Source: a virus. Taken from it: DNA of 64,000 nucleotides. Location of the stretch: the IMG/VR virus record IMGVR_UViG_3300011114_001049, positions 36,275 through 100,274 of that record; one strand, 5' to 3'. Within the stretch, counting starts at the first letter, position 1; each line of letters begins with the position of its first letter. The notes below the pieces were generated by a model. The model was given only the letters and a program-made list of their open reading frames with translations, searched no databases and was not told where the DNA came from. Below are positions 1-8,504 of the stretch, piece after piece. The position numbers were made by a program, and so were the translations under genes.

Positions 1-1
1 G

Positions 2-343
2 TTTGCTAGAGAAAGACGGGAGATCTCTAAAATGTTAAAACATGAGTTAATTCATGTAGGCCAGTTACAGCGTAGACCTGAGGGAATGGCGCTAGGTGGT
101 GATGACATTAGGGACAAGACCGAATATCTATCAAACAAGGACGAGGTGATGGCGTTTTCTCATTCAGTAGTAGACGACTTGATTTCAATGGGAGCAACAA
201 GCGTTGATGCTGGCGTTAAGCTTTTACCTAGGTCTAGAATGTGGCAATGGATCAGTGATAAAGCAACTGACTCTGCATTAAAAAGATATCGTAAATACAT
301 TTATCTTTACCTTAAGTTAGAACTAGAAGAAGCGGTCGACTAG
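2..343 (+). CDS. HExxH metallopeptidase-like protein, 5' end outside window
   Basis: The reading frame is open from base 2 with no start, so the gene begins upstream of the window. The visible part carries H-E-L-I-H followed by V-G-Q, the zinc-binding HExxH helix of metallopeptidases. About 37 residues later comes K-D-E-V-M-A, whose Glu could be the third zinc ligand, as in gluzincin-type folds. The internal ATG at 32 lies inside the zinc helix, so it is not the true start. Small HExxH proteins of this kind occur in T4-like marine phages. The substrate is unknown. It is not the T4 gp21 prohead protease, which is a serine protease. It converges on the next gene. Confidence 0.55.
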   Translation, partial: FARERREISKMLKHELIHVGQLQRRPEGMALGGDDIRDKTEYLSNKDEVMAFSHSVVDDLISMGATSVDAGVKLLPRSRMWQWISDKATDSALKRYRKYIYLYLKLELEEAVD

Positions 344-346
344 TAA

Positions 347-523
347 CTAGTGTTCATCCCTCTCTTGACATTCAAGTATCATCAGCTGAAGCATCTTGTT
401 TTCTTCAACTAGGATTCTGCACTTATCTGCTTCGTTTACTACAGAAATAGATATAAGGTACCCGATAACTAAACCTATTATTGAACCCACTAAAGAGGCA
501 ATTAAACTTTCTTTCTTTGTCAT
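347..523 (-). CDS. small single-span membrane protein
   Basis: A 58-residue frame starting at ATG 523. Residues about 7-27 form one strongly hydrophobic helix containing GSIIGLVIGY. A charged, heptad-like tail with Cys follows (residues 31-58). An N-terminal anchor plus short coiled tail is the layout of inner-membrane spanins and of other small phage membrane proteins, but nothing decides between these. It is the last gene of the minus-strand run from 3.3 kb and converges on the metallopeptidase-like gene with 3 bases between stops. Confidence 0.55.
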   Translation of the reverse strand: MTKKESLIASLVGSIIGLVIGYLISISVVNEADKCRILVEENKMLQLMILECQERDEH

Positions 524-524
524 T

Positions 525-893
525 TTACTCTATTTTAAAATTAATTATTTGTCGAAACTCTCGGTCGGTGAGCATAATACACTTAGCCATAAGATCAAGA
601 ATAGCATCAAAGGTCTCAGGGTATTTCTCCTTAAGACCAGACGCTCCATTTAAAAATTCAAAGGTTGGTATTTTACTGTTTAGGTATACAACTAAATCTA
701 CCAAGACTGGTTGCATCCATCTGCTTGTCATCTTATCGTTATTTTTACAGGCATCAATGAATTCTTCCATAGTCATTATACGAGTTACATTCCTTTCAGG
801 ATCGTCTATATGTGTGAATACAAAGTCAGGCTCTTGCATAGAACTAGCTTCAACTACATATCGATTGTATGCTAATTTAATTATATTTTTCAT
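525..893 (-). CDS. hypothetical protein
   Basis: 122 residues, not recognised. A mixed alpha/beta, soluble-looking protein without a signal peptide or obvious catalytic motif. The segment around residues 40-50 (MTMEEFIDACKN) resembles an amphipathic helix. Its ATG overlaps the stop of the upstream gene (start 893, next gene ends 890), so translation is probably coupled. Confidence 0.6.
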   Translation of the reverse strand: MKNIIKLAYNRYVVEASSMQEPDFVFTHIDDPERNVTRIMTMEEFIDACKNNDKMTSRWMQPVLVDLVVYLNSKIPTFEFLNGASGLKEKYPETFDAILDLMAKCIMLTDREFRQIINFKIE

Positions 894-1117
894 TTTTGTG
901 CAGGTTTAGTTCCATATAATTTAATAAGTAACTCAGCATTTTTATCTAATTTTTTAAGCTCATACATCATTTCTTCAGCATAGACCATTGCCATTTCAGC
1001 TACCATCTCAGACTTTATGTTTGGATTAGGATTTGCAAGTAGTCCACGCAACGCTTCACCTGCAAAATATTCTAATTTACTAATAGTTAGTTCTACTCCT
1101 TCTATTTTTGCTTTCAT
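890..1117 (-). CDS. hypothetical protein
   Basis: 75 residues, mostly helical, with several Met, Glu and Lys residues and no recognised motif. It overlaps the downstream gene by four bases and lies 15 bases after the stop of the preceding gene, so it sits in the minus-strand operon 3.3-0.35 kb. Function unknown. Confidence 0.6.
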   Translation of the reverse strand: MKAKIEGVELTISKLEYFAGEALRGLLANPNPNIKSEMVAEMAMVYAEEMMYELKKLDKNAELLIKLYGTKPAQK

Positions 1118-1132
1118 ACTGCTACTCTGTTT

Positions 1133-1429
1133 TTAGTTATTACTTTCAGGAAAGTCACTAAACTTTAATCCCCACATCAAGCCGACCCATGCCATTTCCT
1201 TTTCGGCATATTTTAAATTCATCTTAAGATTTTTTACAAGATATGTTTTACCCCATTCTTTCCATTCTTCGTGTTGAGACATAGTCATTGTCCATTGGGC
1301 GTACCAATCATCTTTACGATCTTTGATGTCTTCGTAAGTTACTTCATGTCCAGCAATCCTGAACATTTCGTTGATCAAATCAACGATAGACTTGTCTATT
1401 TTTTCTTGTTTGCTTAATCTTTTAGCCAT
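1133..1429 (-). CDS. conserved small phage protein of unknown function
   Basis: 98 residues. The N-terminal half (KIDKSIVDLINEMFRIAGH) and the Trp-rich second half (DDWYAQWTM, EEWKEWGKTYL) look like a compact helical protein. Proteins with this pattern are, from memory, frequent in phages of Bacteroidota, but no function is known to me. The start overlaps the end of the phosphoesterase gene by 16 bases, which indicates translational coupling. Confidence 0.6.
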   Translation of the reverse strand: MAKRLSKQEKIDKSIVDLINEMFRIAGHEVTYEDIKDRKDDWYAQWTMTMSQHEEWKEWGKTYLVKNLKMNLKYAEKEMAWVGLMWGLKFSDFPESNN

Positions 1430-2115
1430 TTTATTTCATTTGTTATTTTATCCCATTCAAAACTAACAGGTAAGTTAGTGTAACTATATCTTTCGTTTAA
1501 TATTGATGCATTAATAAAGTGGGTGTGACCATTATAATAATAACCAGCACCTCCATGTATATGTCCAAACACGTGAATTTTTGGTTTGATTTCGTCTACT
1601 CGATAACGCAGCACTTCGCAACCTACTCGTATACTTTGTCCTCCTGGAATATCTAGATGTCCAAACGGCGGTCCATGAGTAACAAGAATATCAGTATCTT
1701 CAGGTATTGCATCCCATCGAGCTTTAAGTTCTTCACCATTTCGTGGAAGATTAAAAGCCCAATTATAGAACTCTGGTTGCCAAGGTGAACCGTATAGTTT
1801 AACTGACGAGTCATCGTCTATATCATAGAGAGCAAAGTCTTCGTCTTCAAGATAAATTAGATTCGTATAGCCTGCGATGGTTAACCGACTCCAAGTAGGA
1901 TCGTTCTCTATAATACGATCGTGGTTCCCGGCAATAAAAACCTTCTTATCATAACCTTTTATTGAACTAAACCAATCTAAAAATTCAGTCGCTTCTCTTT
2001 TGTGGTATCCGCTATTCATAAAATCACCAGCATGTATTAGTAGATCGCCGCCTGGTAAATCTGATTCACAATATCGATGCTTAGAGTGTGTGTCTGAGAT
2101 GGCTGTTATTATCAT
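1414..2115 (-). CDS. calcineurin-like metallophosphoesterase (MPPED type)
   Basis: 233 residues with the full metallophosphoesterase signature: D-T-H at residues 8-10, G-D in HAGDFMNSG, G-N-H-D-R, T-H-G-P-P and G-H-I-H-G-G. These residues bind a two-metal centre that hydrolyses phosphomono- or diesters. Spacing and length fit the MPPED1/MPPED2 group of small phosphodiesterases. The natural substrate is unknown; nucleotides or nucleic-acid ends are both plausible in a phage. It overlaps both neighbours by 4-16 bases. This is one of three different metallophosphoesterase genes in the window. Confidence 0.88.
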   Translation of the reverse strand: MIITAISDTHSKHRYCESDLPGGDLLIHAGDFMNSGYHKREATEFLDWFSSIKGYDKKVFIAGNHDRIIENDPTWSRLTIAGYTNLIYLEDEDFALYDIDDDSSVKLYGSPWQPEFYNWAFNLPRNGEELKARWDAIPEDTDILVTHGPPFGHLDIPGGQSIRVGCEVLRYRVDEIKPKIHVFGHIHGGAGYYYNGHTHFINASILNERYSYTNLPVSFEWDKITNEIKWLKD

Positions 2116-2732
2116 GACTCTGTTTTTTCTAACTCTTTTAATTGTTTTTCTAATCTACTAATGCTGCCTCGAATAATACTAGCATTTGGATCTAATGCTT
2201 TAATCTCTTCAATTAGCTCAGATTGCCGGCCTTTGTCATAGAATCCATGTTCAATCCAATCAGCTAGGTCTTGTATGTGCTGTGGTGCGTGAACACTAAT
2301 TCGTAAGTCGTAATCTTGCCATTTGGTTTTCCAATCAACAAACGCAATACCTTTAGTTAATTTCCTAAGCAGATTATGTAGGGTCCAATTACGAACTCTA
2401 ACAATTGAACGGTCGCTACCGAATACGTGTAGGAAACGGAGAAACCATCGGGTGCACCATTTTGGTTTTGCTTCATGATCCATTGCTAATACTAATGGAT
2501 AAAGTGCTTTAAAATAAACACCATCTTCGTTCCATAATTGTGTTCCTAAATAACCATATTTTTCAAATCCTTTAGGAAAAAATATGTAACGAAAATCATC
2601 CAGCTTAATCTTACGAGTGTGTATCATACCTTTCTTACGACCTTTCCAAAAGAGAATAGAATACTTAAGACTAGTCAGACGTTCTTTAAATGTTGGTGAT
2701 TTATAAAATTTACTATTTTTATCTGTTTTCAT
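2112..2732 (-). CDS. hypothetical protein
   Basis: 206 residues, rich in Trp, Arg and Lys, with a predicted coiled-coil C-terminus (SRLEKQLKELEK). No hydrophobic segment long enough to span a membrane and no catalytic motif that I recognise. It overlaps the phosphoesterase start by four bases, so the two are likely co-translated. Function unknown. Confidence 0.6.
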   Translation of the reverse strand: MKTDKNSKFYKSPTFKERLTSLKYSILFWKGRKKGMIHTRKIKLDDFRYIFFPKGFEKYGYLGTQLWNEDGVYFKALYPLVLAMDHEAKPKWCTRWFLRFLHVFGSDRSIVRVRNWTLHNLLRKLTKGIAFVDWKTKWQDYDLRISVHAPQHIQDLADWIEHGFYDKGRQSELIEEIKALDPNASIIRGSISRLEKQLKELEKTES

Positions 2733-2742
2733 ATGTGAATTA

Positions 2743-3279
2743 TTACATGTTAACTAATGAGATTGAACTAGATGCAGTTGGATAATCTAATAAATTATCT
2801 GCAAGTGCTGAGTCTTTTGTCTTAGCTAAATCTATTTTTTGTTGCTGCCAGTGCTCAGTAAGAGATGCATCAGTAAATAAACCTTCTGGAAATACATCTA
2901 CCATAATGTCATCGAATTCCATAGTTTCTTTACCTGCCTTCTTAAATGCGTATGCCAGATAATATGCATAACTAACTGCAATTCCTGGAGTTCCGCTAAC
3001 TAGTCCAAAAAAGATTAGAGTTTTTTCATCTAGGTTAAGGCCTATCGATTTTGCTCTAGATTCAAGTATCTCAATATTTCCTGTTATCTTCCTAGAAGAA
3101 GCTAACATCTCTTTGACTTTAGAAACATCACTTAACACTAGTGCAAGTAGCACAGACATCATACTTTCACTTAATGGCTCCGTGCTTCCAGAATTTTCTA
3201 GTTTTTTACAAAATAACTTTTCAACTGCTTCTGGATTCTCAGTCTCAATATAAGCTATCCTTTTTATGTTCTTTTTCAT
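2743..3279 (-). CDS. hypothetical protein
   Basis: 178 residues from the ATG at 3279 (MKKNIKRIAYIE). The frame is open further upstream to 3330, but that extension is Phe/Tyr-rich and reads like non-coding DNA, so the internal ATG is preferred. A helical protein with a small-residue segment (FGLVSGTPGIAVSYAYYLAYAF) that could be a buried or membrane helix. No family recognised. It is the first gene of the minus-strand run and faces the plus-strand gene at 3342 across a 62-base AT-rich divergent promoter region. Confidence 0.55.
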   Translation of the reverse strand: MKKNIKRIAYIETENPEAVEKLFCKKLENSGSTEPLSESMMSVLLALVLSDVSKVKEMLASSRKITGNIEILESRAKSIGLNLDEKTLIFFGLVSGTPGIAVSYAYYLAYAFKKAGKETMEFDDIMVDVFPEGLFTDASLTEHWQQQKIDLAKTKDSALADNLLDYPTASSSISLVNM

Positions 3280-3341
3280 ATTGCTAATATACATAATCAA
3301 ATACACAAAATAAACAAATAGATAAAACAAACAACTAAATT

Positions 3342-3932
3342 ATGAATTATACAAGAGAACAGATTGAAAAGGCAGTTAAAGCTAAAGGCTATGTTTGGTT
3401 CGAAGGCGCAAAAGATTATGATGTTAATATTGTAGGGGTTAGAACTTCTTCGACTGGTCAAAAGGTAACAAATGCATTTGATGATGTTATCACAGTATCA
3501 TTCAAGATCAATGGTGTGTGGCAATACAAAGAATGGGCAAATACTACAGATCCTGGTAAAAAAGGAGTTTTAGAATATCATAATACAGCAGGTGTCGCTC
3601 GTCTAGTAGAAGGACAGTACAGGGGATCACATACGATTAGGCTACACCAAGGTAAATATGAGGCTCTAGGTCAAGCAAAAAACGTTAAAGTTTATAGAGA
3701 CGCAAACAAAGACCTGAACTATGATGAAACTAAGATTCAGGAAGGAGTCTTTGGGATTAACATTCATAAAGCTGGAGCTGATTCTACTTATGTGGAAAAC
3801 TGGTCTGAAGGCTGTCAAGTATTTAAGAAATCTGCAGACTTTGAAGAATTTATGAAGATCTGTAGAAAGGCAAGAGACATTCATGGAAACTCTTTTACCT
3901 ACACCTTGATTGAGTCATCAGACATAAAATGA
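3342..3932 (+). CDS. L,D-transpeptidase-like (YkuD-type) protein, candidate lysis enzyme
   Basis: 196 residues. The C-terminal half holds H142-K-A-G and, 13-16 residues on, S155-E-G-C158-Q-V. This matches the HxxG...SxGC arrangement around the catalytic Cys of L,D-transpeptidases. Those enzymes act on the tetrapeptide stems of peptidoglycan, and phage versions can serve as lysins. There is no signal peptide. The N-terminal 100 residues are not recognised. It lies just upstream of the fibre genes and is transcribed separately from the minus-strand genes on its left. An endolysin role is inferred; a structural cell-wall-penetration role is also possible. Confidence 0.5.
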   Translation: MNYTREQIEKAVKAKGYVWFEGAKDYDVNIVGVRTSSTGQKVTNAFDDVITVSFKINGVWQYKEWANTTDPGKKGVLEYHNTAGVARLVEGQYRGSHTIRLHQGKYEALGQAKNVKVYRDANKDLNYDETKIQEGVFGINIHKAGADSTYVENWSEGCQVFKKSADFEEFMKICRKARDIHGNSFTYTLIESSDIK

Positions 3933-3962
3933 TTAGTTAAGATTAAAGGACACTCAGCACTA

Positions 3963-3971
3963 AATAAATAA
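3963..3971 (+). promoter_or_regulatory. late-promoter-like motif AATAAATAA
   Basis: AATAAATAA, part of a TAAATAAATAA run, ends 15 bases before the fibre gene start at 3987. It belongs to the recurring (G/A)ATAAATAA motif of this window and resembles the T4 late promoter TATAAATA. Confidence 0.45.
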
Positions 3972-3986
3972 ATGAAAATAAGATAG

Positions 3987-6722
3987 ATGAAATTTTTTGA
4001 TTGGGGTCACGAATCAAGTGAACAGAAAAAACACCGTTCATTCATAGAAGAACAGGCACTGCTTGAACAGGCAATTAATAATGCACGCAGTCGCAGCGGA
4101 AACACCCCAGGAGTCGGCGGTGGTAGTGTCGTAAACATCACTAATCAGACTGCACTAGTTGTTTTTAAGGAGATTGGCTCTACTAACTATCAGTATTACA
4201 TCGCAAACAATGCGAGCGGAGCAATCAATGGCCCGTTTGATACTGGAGTTGCACAGGCTGATTACAGCATAGGTGATTTAACTACTGGAACAATACAGTA
4301 TGGCGGATATACATTAAGATTCTATCGGGGAGATATCAATGAGAATAAAATAATTTTTATTGATTCCACTGGGATGGTAGTAGATACTATAACTGCAATC
4401 ACAGTTGATGCTACAATGGTCAGTAACAGCGGTCGATTCATCACAGTGACTGATTATGACGCTGGACTCTTGTGGATCTTTGATGGGACTACTGTGCTTA
4501 CTGATGAGACTGCTTTCACCGGAACTGTTAGCTTTGACCTTGACGATGCTTATCTTGATGGCGTCGGCATGTCGACTATCTCAGCTGGAGGTGTTTATAA
4601 GTATTACATCTGCAACTCGACCAACTTAACTAAAATCTATGAGACTACTGATCCTGTTAATACTATCATTTTCAACACGTATTTTAATGCAAATAAAGTA
4701 ATAGTTAAAACAATCAATGGTGGCGGTCTATTGATAAAACTAGAAGTAGTTTCCTTGACTGGAACGATTGAAGAGACTATAACGATTGATCCAGTAGTTT
4801 ATACTGCACACGACTTTTATTTCTATGGAAGTGGTAGTTGGTTCTTACACCTAAGAAACGGTGGTGACCTAACGGTCGAACATCGTGTCTATAACTATGA
4901 TGGAACTACAAATACACTAGACTATATCTCGGTTGATGCTGAAGTACACACCAACTGGGACTATGTGTATCGCAGTAGGTACCTAAGCTCTAGCTACTCT
5001 TACCCTGTAGTTGAGAATGCGGCGATCGTGTTTTATGGTGAGACGTTCAGCAATGCTAATGGTTTCCTTGAAATAGATGAGTGCAGAATAGTTAACTTTT
5101 TTGCAGGTAATCTACCATCTTATTTTGATTTCGCAGACGGCGAAAGTAAAAGGATCTATTTAAGCGATGAAGGAGTAAACAAAAACTTTTTCCTCTATGT
5201 AGTCGACAACGATAACGATGGCACAATATCTTCACTAGTAATAAAGGCAGGAGTCGCACCAATCGTTACTAATCTTGCAAACACGATCATTGACTTAGAT
5301 GATATTGATATCAATGAAGTAGGAGAAAAAATAAACATAATAGTTGAATATTCTTCTGGCGAACCTGTGACACTCGATACCTATGTTTATGCTTATTCTG
5401 CAAATGGGTTAAAGTTACCAGGTAGACTTGAGCTTGATACTGATGCTCAGTCATATCTGTCAAGCTACAACACTTACATAGTAGAAGGAGACAGTAACTA
5501 TAATTTTATCAATTCTACGACTGGCGTATGGTCGCAATACCAAGCATACAATAGTGAATTAACTTCTGACTTTTTTACTCAAGCAGATCAGACTCGTGCC
5601 CCTTACGTATTTACGTATGGAGATAATGTAGTTCTGTACACACACACTCAATTATCTGTAGAAAACGATGGTGAAGAACCTGGAACCTTTATAATGGATG
5701 GGACAGTCGCAGCAGGCAATGACAAGTTCGGTTCAGGTTCTAGTTATTTCACTAACCTTTATCCTGGGTTATTTGTACTAGCTGCAAAATCAATCGATAT
5801 TTCTAGCTTCAAAATATCTGGAGATCTTGGTTCAGACGGCAGCGGTGATTTTAGTACAGATATATTGCCAATCTCAAGTTATTCCAAGACTTACACTGCA
5901 TATATCAAAACAGTAGGTGGAACTGGGGATCCTTCAGTTAATCATATAATCATAATCGACACAGACGGTACTGGTGTTTCTCACAATTTTGACGAGACAA
6001 ACGAAGATGACTATCATGAAATAACAGGAATCAGTGCTGCTACTGAGATTCACTACCTGCTTTTTGCTAAGGATGCTGGAGTGGAGGCAACTGAACTTGA
6101 GATAACTGACGTGATAACTGAATATTTAGACCTAGTAGATGGTGCTAATATTGCTACTACCTTATCTACTCTGAACCTTAACTACTCTAACATCACTGAC
6201 ATCTTTCCAGCATACGATTCTGGCGAGCCTGGTCAAATTTATTATTTTAGCGACTATGGCGGTGGTCAATATAACAGAATTGGGGATGGAGGCAACGATA
6301 TGTATGATACGGGAAACATAATCACAACAAGTGTTACTGCTCCATCCCCAATTAGAGTATTCAACGGGACAGGTTCGGTCAATTCATATTCTATTCCTCA
6401 GTTTGACGGGTTTGCTCTAGGTAAAAATAGAATGATCGTTTGGAACGAGGCTCAAGCACAGGATCTTACGATTAGACACTATTCCATACAAGGTAGCTTA
6501 TTAAATACTGTGAGTATTCCACAGCCAGACATTCAATTTTCAGCGTATGTTGAGGACCGCGGACTAGTCATAGTTCGAGATAAGATATTCGATGGAGGCA
6601 TATATTATAACGCCAGACTGTATTTGTTCTCTCCTTTTGGAGTAGACTATGTTGAAGCCAACTTACCTGACGAAAACAACGCCCGTATTATATTGAATGA
6701 CTGGGGTTGGTTTAATGATTAA
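3987..6722 (+). CDS. large tail fibre / adhesin, paralog of the gene at 8774
   Basis: 911 residues. Residues 1-50 (W-G-x-E-S-x-EQK ... EEQALxEQA ... TPGVGG) are shared with the protein at 8774 and probably form the anchor to the virion. Residues about 55-560 are Thr/Ser/Gly/Tyr-rich beta-repeats with blade-like spacing. Around residues 580-600 a module with YFTNLYPGLF appears. Around 729-777 comes a second module with the pattern LNLxYSxxT and GDGGNDMYDTGN. Both modules recur in the paralog but in the opposite order. The rest (to 911) is more beta-strand sequence. No enzymatic motif is seen. A receptor-binding or surface decoration role is inferred. Confidence 0.7.
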   Translation: MKFFDWGHESSEQKKHRSFIEEQALLEQAINNARSRSGNTPGVGGGSVVNITNQTALVVFKEIGSTNYQYYIANNASGAINGPFDTGVAQADYSIGDLTTGTIQYGGYTLRFYRGDINENKIIFIDSTGMVVDTITAITVDATMVSNSGRFITVTDYDAGLLWIFDGTTVLTDETAFTGTVSFDLDDAYLDGVGMSTISAGGVYKYYICNSTNLTKIYETTDPVNTIIFNTYFNANKVIVKTINGGGLLIKLEVVSLTGTIEETITIDPVVYTAHDFYFYGSGSWFLHLRNGGDLTVEHRVYNYDGTTNTLDYISVDAEVHTNWDYVYRSRYLSSSYSYPVVENAAIVFYGETFSNANGFLEIDECRIVNFFAGNLPSYFDFADGESKRIYLSDEGVNKNFFLYVVDNDNDGTISSLVIKAGVAPIVTNLANTIIDLDDIDINEVGEKINIIVEYSSGEPVTLDTYVYAYSANGLKLPGRLELDTDAQSYLSSYNTYIVEGDSNYNFINSTTGVWSQYQAYNSELTSDFFTQADQTRAPYVFTYGDNVVLYTHTQLSVENDGEEPGTFIMDGTVAAGNDKFGSGSSYFTNLYPGLFVLAAKSIDISSFKISGDLGSDGSGDFSTDILPISSYSKTYTAYIKTVGGTGDPSVNHIIIIDTDGTGVSHNFDETNEDDYHEITGISAATEIHYLLFAKDAGVEATELEITDVITEYLDLVDGANIATTLSTLNLNYSNITDIFPAYDSGEPGQIYYFSDYGGGQYNRIGDGGNDMYDTGNIITTSVTAPSPIRVFNGTGSVNSYSIPQFDGFALGKNRMIVWNEAQAQDLTIRHYSIQGSLLNTVSIPQPDIQFSAYVEDRGLVIVRDKIFDGGIYYNARLYLFSPFGVDYVEANLPDENNARIILNDWGWFND

Positions 6723-6738
6723 AATAACATTTAGATAG

Positions 6739-6996
6739 ATGAAAAGAGTTTGTATATTAAGTACTACTGAAAATGTGGTGGAGGCTAGGGAGATAGCAAA
6801 AGAAATAACGAACGGCGACGTTTTAAAAGTTCCAGCATCTAAGAAAGGTGAAGAACCTGCAACACACTGGTTCTGTTGCCTTTCCACCACAGAAGATGGT
6901 TTTGAAAAGCTTCTTGAATTAAGGAAGAACAGCATCATTGAGGAGGCAGGTCCAAAAGAATTCTTATCAAGGTGGAAGTTGACAATCATAAAGTAG
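6739..6996 (+). CDS. hypothetical small protein
   Basis: 85 residues, alpha/beta, not recognised. Contains C-I-L-S-T-T-E at the start and W-F-C-C-L-S-T-T-E in the middle, an internal near-repeat that may mark two related strands. It overlaps the GTG start of the oxygenase gene by 25 bases, so the two are likely translated together. A fibre-chaperone or modification-partner role is possible from position only. Confidence 0.55.
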   Translation: MKRVCILSTTENVVEAREIAKEITNGDVLKVPASKKGEEPATHWFCCLSTTEDGFEKLLELRKNSIIEEAGPKEFLSRWKLTIIK

Positions 6997-7604
6997 CTAG
7001 AAGCTTTATTTGCGAAGACGAAGCTCAACTGCTGATAAACTGGATCGAAGGAATAGCTTACACCGATACTACAGTCAATCACCATCTTACTGAACTAGCA
7101 AAAGAATTAAATGGTGTCTCCCACATCTATGACGTCTCAAAGACTGAGATGACTAATTACATAACAAGTTATCAAAAGTTAGCAAAGAGCTCTGGCGAAT
7201 ACATTCCAGAACTAGTGTATGATTTAATCAGTAGGATAGCATATACTCTTAATCTTCCTACAAACAACGTATTCTTTCAGGCAGTCGACATGAAAAAAGG
7301 TGGTAAGATAAATCCGCATTATGATGCGTCAGTTGATGGTTACATCAACTATAAGTGCAACCTATGTTTACTGTCAGATGAATACACTTTTCACGTAGAT
7401 GGAACTGAATTTCATATCAACACTGGAGATCTATATTGTTTTGAGGCATCTCTTTACAAGCATTGGACAGACGTTTTTAACTCACGACGAGTCTTTATAA
7501 GTTTTGGTTTTCTAGTACCATATGAAACGTTGGGCAGAGAGATAGATGACCCAAGAATTAGATTAAGCAGAAGGATCGAAAAGTATTTTCAAAAGCTAAA
7601 TTAA
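6972..7604 (+). CDS. 2-oxoglutarate/Fe(II)-dependent oxygenase
   Basis: 210 residues with the double-stranded beta-helix oxygenase signature: H116-Y-D118 and distal H164 for Fe(II), followed by R172/R173 in SRRVFISFGF for 2-oxoglutarate. These enzymes hydroxylate protein side chains, nucleic acids or small molecules. The GTG at 6972 is the longest start; the conserved core does not need it. It lies between fibre genes, as such oxygenases often do in T4-like phages, so modification of a virion protein is plausible but unproven. Confidence 0.8.
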   Translation: MEVDNHKVARSFICEDEAQLLINWIEGIAYTDTTVNHHLTELAKELNGVSHIYDVSKTEMTNYITSYQKLAKSSGEYIPELVYDLISRIAYTLNLPTNNVFFQAVDMKKGGKINPHYDASVDGYINYKCNLCLLSDEYTFHVDGTEFHINTGDLYCFEASLYKHWTDVFNSRRVFISFGFLVPYETLGREIDDPRIRLSRRIEKYFQKLN

Positions 7605-7647
7605 TTTAGTATTGTTACACTTTATTAATTGAACTTAAATAAAACAC

Positions 7648-7797
7648 ATGACACAATTAGAAGAAGCACAGCAGGAGCTGATCGACTTGCTAACATCACA
7701 AGTAGTAGACTTAACGATGATGTCTAAAATTGAATTAGGAGATGACGTGATTGCTGAGATTAAAAGAATTAGAGAAAAAATTAAAAAGATAAAGTAA
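7648..7797 (+). CDS. small helical protein
   Basis: 49 residues, nearly all helix-forming, with acidic N-terminal and Lys-rich C-terminal halves (EEAQQELIDLL ... IKRIREKIKKIK). The stop TAA shares its last A with the ATG of the glycosidase gene, so translation is probably coupled. No family recognised. It is too short for most gene callers. Confidence 0.5.
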   Translation: MTQLEEAQQELIDLLTSQVVDLTMMSKIELGDDVIAEIKRIREKIKKIK

Positions 7798-8504
7798 TGC
7801 AAAAAACAATAACTTGGTCAGGATATGAGTGGTTAACTCAAGAACGATGGGGAGATATCCACCCTGATAAAACATATAACTGGTATGATCCTAGTGCTGT
7901 TGAGATTAAAGGTGAAGACTTAATCCTAAAAACACAGTACAATCCTAAAGAATTTACAGTTAATGAAAAGAAAATTGTAAGTAATTATGGAGTCGGTCTA
8001 GTTTCTAATACAACTAAATTTGGTTATGGTTATTTTGAAATAGAAGCAAAGCTGCCAACTAGTAGAAACCTTTGGCCTGCTTTCTGGATGTGGTCATTTG
8101 ATACCTGGCCACCAGAAATAGATATTCTTGAAGCTTACAGTTCTATAAAAATACCGTCTTATTTTAAGATATATTTAGATTCATTGCTTGGTTTTTGGAA
8201 TGTTCAAACAAACTATCATTACGAAACAAAAGATAAGAGAGGATCGATCGGAGGTAAGACACACTGGTTTGGATTTAAAAACCCGCAGAAGAACTTTATT
8301 AAATATGGCTGTTTATGGGAAGAACATCAGATTGTTTTTTATTACAACGGAAGAGTGGTTAGAACAATTAAGGACAAGACAATACTAAGTAGCCTTAAAG
8401 ATGCTAAAATGAATGTCATAATAAACAACCATATCAGAGAAGATATTGGTAATTTCGGCTCATCAGAGTTTACTATAAAAAGCTTTAAATATACAAACAT
8501 ATGA
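7797..8504 (+). CDS. GH16-family glycoside hydrolase
   Basis: 235 residues. The catalytic motif E107-I-D109-I-L-E112 is the ExDxxE signature of clan GH-B family 16, which cleaves beta-1,3/1,4-glucans or galactans such as laminarin, agar and carrageenan. Further family features are W-P-A-F-W-M-W before the motif and the K-Y-G-C-L-W-E-x-H-Q-I-V-F-Y-Y-N-G stretch, typical of the jellyroll. There is no signal peptide, so the enzyme is cytoplasmic, released at lysis, or on the virion. Between two fibre paralogs it could be a depolymerase for a host or algal polysaccharide. Substrate not predictable. Confidence 0.88.
   Translation: MQKTITWSGYEWLTQERWGDIHPDKTYNWYDPSAVEIKGEDLILKTQYNPKEFTVNEKKIVSNYGVGLVSNTTKFGYGYFEIEAKLPTSRNLWPAFWMWSFDTWPPEIDILEAYSSIKIPSYFKIYLDSLLGFWNVQTNYHYETKDKRGSIGGKTHWFGFKNPQKNFIKYGCLWEEHQIVFYYNGRVVRTIKDKTILSSLKDAKMNVIINNHIREDIGNFGSSEFTIKSFKYTNI

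Noticed and set aside
2-343. First gene as the prohead protease that would cut the targeting peptides
   Set aside because: T4 gp21-type proteases are serine proteases; this fragment has a zinc HExxH motif and too little sequence to judge.
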